From positions 1-8,811 of the forward strand of contig JAISEH010000110.1 of assembly GCA_031264205.1 (NCBI GenBank): a DNA stretch of 8,811 bases. The letters are read 5' to 3'. The stretch is from Candidatus Margulisiibacteriota bacterium (GTDB lineage: Bacteria; Margulisbacteria; Termititenacia; Termititenacales; Termititenacaceae). The position numbers and the translations under genes are program-made. Positions 6,452 through 8,811 of the stretch are shown here, piece by piece. The number at the start of each line of letters is the position of its first letter. The stretch's first letter is position 1. The notes under the pieces are model-generated. The model searched no databases. It was given only the letters and a program-made list of their open reading frames with translations, and had not been told where the DNA came from.

Positions 6452-7187
6452 TTAAGCTACTTTTATAATGTATATGACCGTAAAGTACGTCGGCACTGTA
6501 TCGATGTTGAATTCGGCGCCGTCGCCGGTATTGGCTGTAGAACCGGTAATGCCGCCGCTGATCGTATGTGAGTGCGAGCCGCTTTCGGAAATACTCACAC
6601 TAACAGTATGAGAATGTGTCCCGCCACTGATTGTCCCCGCAGGCGTCATCGCAAACTTCAGACTGCATTCATCTGTTCCGGTGCCGTTCCAGCCTTCGCC
6701 ATATTTTCCACCTGTCCCCGAAAACACTCCAGAGGCACCCGGACCGTGTTTAGTGGCTATCCGTGCTTCTCCACTTGCGGTAGTTCCCGAGAATGTATGA
6801 CTATGTGCTGGAGATTCGTTTGTAGCCGTGCCGCTGCCTGAATGTGGGTGTGCTCCCCCGTAGCTTACCGAGAGGCTACTCGTGGACAATCCAGTTGCTT
6901 CATGATTATGCGCGGGTAGATTCGTGGATTGCAAAATAACACCCTGGCTGTCCGCGCCGCCCTCTGTACCGGAGCTGTCCGCGCCGCGCAGGAATTTATT
7001 GGTCAGGTCTGGTATGGTTGGGTCATCAGCATGATTGACAGTGTTGCAAACTTTCCAGATTTCTTTGAATTCTGTGCTGGTTGCGTTCCATGCCGTAGAG
7101 CTAAAAGTCAGTATCGCGCCTTTCGGAAAAAAAAGTCAGATTGAGAATATCACTCGCCAACATCGACTGGCCTGTTGCTATAGTCAT
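6452..7187 (-). pseudogene. Tail-collar/HxH fibre-tip protein gene, cassette 2, frameshifted in a T8 tract
   Basis: The frame begins at ATG 7185-7187 behind GGGAGG and reads MTIATGQSMLASDILNLT, almost the same as the cassette 1 copy. A run of eight T on the coding strand (7127-7134) then shifts it into an early stop, giving a 25-residue peptide. With seven T, as in copy 1, it would continue as TFFPKGAILTFSSTAW, then IWKVCN, PDLTNKFLRGADSS and the needle region to TAA 6452-6454, about 244 residues. Five HxH motifs are present (AHNHE, AHPHS, AHSHT, THSHT, SHSHT), along with the VPTYFTVIYIIKVA ending. The rest of the frame has no other disruption, unlike an old pseudogene. The single tract difference could be a phase-variable switch, a fresh mutation or a homopolymer sequencing error. 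A downstream TTG start at 6932-6934 would yield only the needle part. Confidence 0.82.
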
Positions 7188-7216
7188 ATGAATACCTCCC
7201 CGCTTTAGTTGTAGTT

Positions 7217-7244
7217 ATTATAGCGCAGATTTTATAGTAGTCAA
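7217..7244 (-). promoter_or_regulatory. Sigma70-type promoter of the fibre gene, cassette 2
   Basis: On the minus strand TTGACT (7239-7244) is followed after 16 bases by a consensus TATAAT (7217-7222). This is the same geometry as in cassette 1. Transcription would start near 7210, about 23 bases before the fibre ATG. Confidence 0.8.
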
Positions 7245-7250
7245 CTATAA
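7232..7250. promoter_or_regulatory. Operator-like perfect palindrome over the fibre promoter, cassette 2
   Basis: TTATAGTAGTCAACTATAA is a 7-5-7 perfect inverted repeat. It covers the fibre -35 box (7239-7244) and also overlaps a plus-strand TATAAT (7246-7251) that could serve the divergent regulator, though that one lacks a good -35 box. Binding here could repress both genes. The sequence is unrelated to the cassette 1 palindrome although its position is the same. Confidence 0.65.
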
Positions 7251-7318
7251 TATACCACATTTGATAATGATAAGCATTTTTCCGGCAAATGGCTAGAATT
7301 CGGCAAAAGGAACGTTGC

Positions 7319-7702
7319 ATGGACGAATCTGTTCTGGAAAGAGAATTAAAGACGCTAATTTCCAAAAAGTTGAAACAGATTCGTAAAGAGAACGGCAACA
7401 GTCTGGAAAAAATGGCTGAGTCTTTTGATCTAGACTACAGCGTGTTTTATAATATTTATACTGGCCTGTATCTGCCACGCCTGACTACACTGGTCAGGAT
7501 CAGCACGGCTTACGGCGTGCCGTTGGATTTCTGGGTCAAAGGCTCGGAAAAAATCTCTGCCCGCGAGCAGGAAAAGCTACAGAAAAAATTCAGCGACTTT
7601 GATCTGCTGCAGGTTTTTCACCGGCTGGATGACGACGCCAGAGTTGTGTTGTCACGCATCCTTAAAGGCTATCTGCAAAGACGCGGTAAAGTAAAGCTCT
7701 GA
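7319..7702 (+). CDS. XRE-like helix-turn-helix regulator of cassette 2
   Basis: A 127-residue putative repressor. ATG 7319 is preferred over the in-frame ATG at 7289 because it has AAAAGGA at good spacing and because MDESVLERELKTL then aligns end to end with the cassette 1 regulator. The XRE-like domain spans residues about 14-72: KKLKQIRKENGNSLEKMAES, putative recognition helix near 39-50 (DYSVFYNIYTGL), then LPRLTTLVRISTAYGVPLDFW. The C-terminal helices (about 82-120) contain LLQVFHRLDDDARVVLSRIL, matching the paralogue's end. The scaffold residues are shared with the paralogue, but most residues of the putative recognition helix differ, in keeping with the different palindromes at the two promoters. 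It likely controls the divergent fibre gene and itself; the role is inferred. Confidence 0.88.
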   Translation: MDESVLERELKTLISKKLKQIRKENGNSLEKMAESFDLDYSVFYNIYTGLYLPRLTTLVRISTAYGVPLDFWVKGSEKISAREQEKLQKKFSDFDLLQVFHRLDDDARVVLSRILKGYLQRRGKVKL

Positions 7703-7734
7703 TTTTTCCACCGCTCATGCCACGCTTCGCGGAG

Positions 7735-7819
7735 CGGAGAGGGCGAGATTCGAACTCGCGATACCTTGCGGTATACAACATTTCCAATGTTGCACCATCG
7801 ACCACTCGGACACCTCTCC
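7735..7819 (-). tRNA. tRNA-Ser (anticodon GGA)
   Basis: On the minus strand: acceptor GGAGAGG/CCTCTCC, D-arm with CCGAGTGGTCGA, anticodon stem CAACA/TGTTG with loop TTGGAAA (anticodon GGA), a long class II variable arm (TATACCGCAAGGTAT), T-arm GCGAGTTCGAATCTCGC, and discriminator G. The long variable arm is typical of tRNA-Ser. CCA is not encoded, unlike the tRNA-Glu in this window. The gene converges on the cassette 2 regulator. Confidence 0.96.
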
Positions 7820-7833
7820 CCGGCGCGAAAAAC

Positions 7834-7862
7834 ATTATACGGCATTCGGTATATTTGGACAA
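7834..7862 (-). promoter_or_regulatory. Promoter of tRNA-Ser
   Basis: On the minus strand TTGTCC (7857-7862) and a consensus TATAAT (7834-7839) are separated by 17 bases. The -10 box lies 14 bases before the tRNA 5' end, so the tRNA need not depend on readthrough from the sigma factor gene. Confidence 0.75.
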
Positions 7863-7876
7863 AGCGAAGCGGCGTT

Positions 7877-8686
7877 TTAAATCATCGCCAGAGAAATTTT
7901 CTGGCAGGCGCGCTTGAGCACGCGTGACACCTGCGCTTGTGTGATGCGAAAACGTTTGGCGATGTCAGACTGGCTGTGCTCGCGGACGAAATGATCCTTG
8001 ATGATTTGCCGGTCGCGCAGATTGAGCGTCTGTAGAGCGATTTGGAGATCTTCTTTTTCCGAAAAATCTTCGGCAAAATTATTACTGCCGATCATGTCTT
8101 CCAGCCGGAGCGAATCGCTTTTGTTATTGTGGCTGATCGGCGTGTCCAGCGAGGTCAGATAATGCGCGCCCATTGTCTGCATGATTTTGTCCAGCGTTTT
8201 CAATTTGAATTTAAATTTTTTGGCGATCTCCAGACGCGTGGCTTCGCGGCCGTTTTGGTAAATAAACTCTTCGCGAAATTTTTGAATGCGCGCGTTCAGC
8301 TCGACGCATTTGCGCGACACGCGGATGCTATAGCAATTGTCACGAATATAATGGCGCAATTCGCCGTCGATAGTCGGCACGGCGTAGTAAGACAGCCGGA
8401 CTTTGCGCGACGGATTGTATTTTCGCACGGCCTTGATCAGGCCGATCGCCGCGACCTGCACGAGGTCCTGAATATCCACATCGCTGCGAATATATTTTTT
8501 GGCCAGATAAATTGCCAGCGGCAGATTTTCCATGACCAGCTGATTTTTTTCTTTGGTGAGGCCGCCGCCCAGCGAACCGCTGACCAGCTTGGCGATGATT
8601 TTCTTTTCTGTTTTTTTGAGTTCCAGGATTTCTGAGGAAGTTATTTTTTTTTCGACTTTGTTTCTGGATTTAGTTGCGACTGCCAT
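7877..8686 (-). CDS. SigB/SigF/SigG-like RNA polymerase sigma factor (sigma70 group 3)
   Basis: A 269-residue sigma factor. After a Lys-rich N-terminal stretch (residues 1-45), region 2 spans about 50-125 and contains NLPLAIYLAKKYI, DIQDLVQVAAIGLIKAVRKYNP (core binding, 2.2) and YYAVPTIDGELRHYIRDN (2.3-2.4, -10 recognition and melting). Region 3 (about 126-185) contains RIQKFREEF and EATRLEIAKKFK. Region 4 (about 213-265) contains LNLRDRQIIKDHF and the helix-turn-helix SQSDIAKRFRITQAQVSRVLKRA for the -35 box. The lack of region 1.1 and the length fit the SigB/F/G stress and sporulation group. ATG 8684-8686 has GGGGG at 6-base spacing. No anti-sigma or anti-anti-sigma gene adjoins it on the right up to the window edge, and the left neighbour is tRNA-Ser, so partner control cannot be read here. 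The target regulon is unknown. Codons 12-15 contain an A9 run. Confidence 0.93.
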   Translation of the reverse strand: MAVATKSRNKVEKKITSSEILELKKTEKKIIAKLVSGSLGGGLTKEKNQLVMENLPLAIYLAKKYIRSDVDIQDLVQVAAIGLIKAVRKYNPSRKVRLSYYAVPTIDGELRHYIRDNCYSIRVSRKCVELNARIQKFREEFIYQNGREATRLEIAKKFKFKLKTLDKIMQTMGAHYLTSLDTPISHNNKSDSLRLEDMIGSNNFAEDFSEKEDLQIALQTLNLRDRQIIKDHFVREHSQSDIAKRFRITQAQVSRVLKRACQKISLAMI

Positions 8687-8714
8687 TTTTTACCCCCGCT
8701 TGTTTTCTACGCTG

Positions 8715-8743
8715 GATAAATGGCAGGTTTTTTGCCAAGTCAA
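8715..8743 (-). promoter_or_regulatory. Candidate promoter of the sigma factor gene with an inverted repeat filling the spacer
   Basis: On the minus strand TTGACT (8738-8743) is followed after 17 bases by TTTATC (8715-8720), a poor -10 match. The 17-base spacer is itself an inverted repeat, TGGCA-7-TGCCA (8721-8737). Further TTGGC-type motifs lie upstream near 8749 and 8777. The rest of 8744-8811 is A/T-rich, and I see no gene in it. The non-consensus -10 could mean an activator or an alternative sigma factor is needed; this is tentative. Confidence 0.4.
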
Positions 8744-8811
8744 ATTTTTGGCTTATTCAGGCGAAAAATCTAGAAATTTGGCAAAATATATCGATTTTTT
8801 CTGTGCAATAA

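Larger units (their letters stand above)
6452..7702. repeat. Cassette 2: divergent HxH fibre / XRE-like regulator module (inverted paralogue of 2233-3512)
   Basis: This is the second copy of the two-gene module, in opposite orientation to cassette 1, so the pair forms imperfect inverted repeats around nadB and the UDP-glucose dehydrogenase gene. Its inner boundary is just after the dehydrogenase gene, and its outer end is 32 bases from the 3' end of tRNA-Ser. The conserved DNA blocks are described under cassette 1. No direct repeat of the tRNA end was found that would mark an attachment site. Confidence 0.8.

Noticed and set aside
7289..7318. Earlier ATG start for the cassette 2 regulator
   Set aside because: It lacks a ribosome binding site, and the extra ten residues have no counterpart in the paralogue, whereas ATG 7319 has AAAAGGA and aligns exactly.
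7711..7737. Inverted repeat CCGCTC-15-GAGCGG between the cassette 2 regulator and tRNA-Ser, considered as a terminator
   Set aside because: There is no T tract after it on either strand, and one arm runs into the tRNA acceptor stem.
7662..7862. Minus-strand open frame of 66 codons across tRNA-Ser
   Set aside because: It is a read-through of the tRNA gene and its promoter, with no coding signal of its own.

Overview
The window reads as bacterial chromosome of roughly even base composition, with gene-dense housekeeping DNA interrupted by repeated small accessory cassettes. The taxon cannot be fixed from sequence alone. A SigB/SigF/SigG-like sigma factor, a GH116 glycosidase, L-aspartate oxidase and UDP-glucose dehydrogenase are compatible with several Gram-positive or uncultivated lineages; an uncultivated candidate phylum is a guess, not a call.

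Layout from left to right: (1) the C-terminal catalytic part of a GH116 (GBA2-like) glycosidase (+), open at the window's left edge; (2) a short 3' remnant of a tail-collar/fibre gene (+); (3) an orphan 139-residue gene (-) and tRNA-Glu(CTC) (-); (4) cassette 1: an XRE-like regulator (-) divergent from a tail-collar/HxH fibre gene (+) that carries a one-base frameshift; (5) nadB (-) and a UDP-glucose 6-dehydrogenase gene (+), divergent across only 22 bp; (6) cassette 2, a paralogue of cassette 1 in the opposite orientation: fibre gene (-), again with a one-base frameshift but in a T8 tract near its start, divergent from an XRE-like regulator (+); (7) tRNA-Ser(GGA) (-) and a SigB/SigF-like sigma factor gene (-) with its upstream region.

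The most unusual feature is the twice-repeated, inverted two-gene module of regulator and histidine-rich fibre tip protein, with no other phage genes around it. Both modules have the same promoter geometry (-35, 16-bp spacer, TATAAT) driving the fibre gene, and in each a perfect palindrome lies over the -35 box. The two palindromes differ in sequence, and the putative recognition helices of the two regulators differ as well. A third fibre remnant lies about 1.1 kb left of the first module. Taken together this suggests a proliferating or domesticated regulator/fibre cassette, with copies at different stages of decay or in phase-off states. The housekeeping genes between and around the modules (NAD synthesis, UDP-glucuronate supply for surface polysaccharide, glycoside hydrolysis, alternative sigma factor) show no obvious functional link to them.
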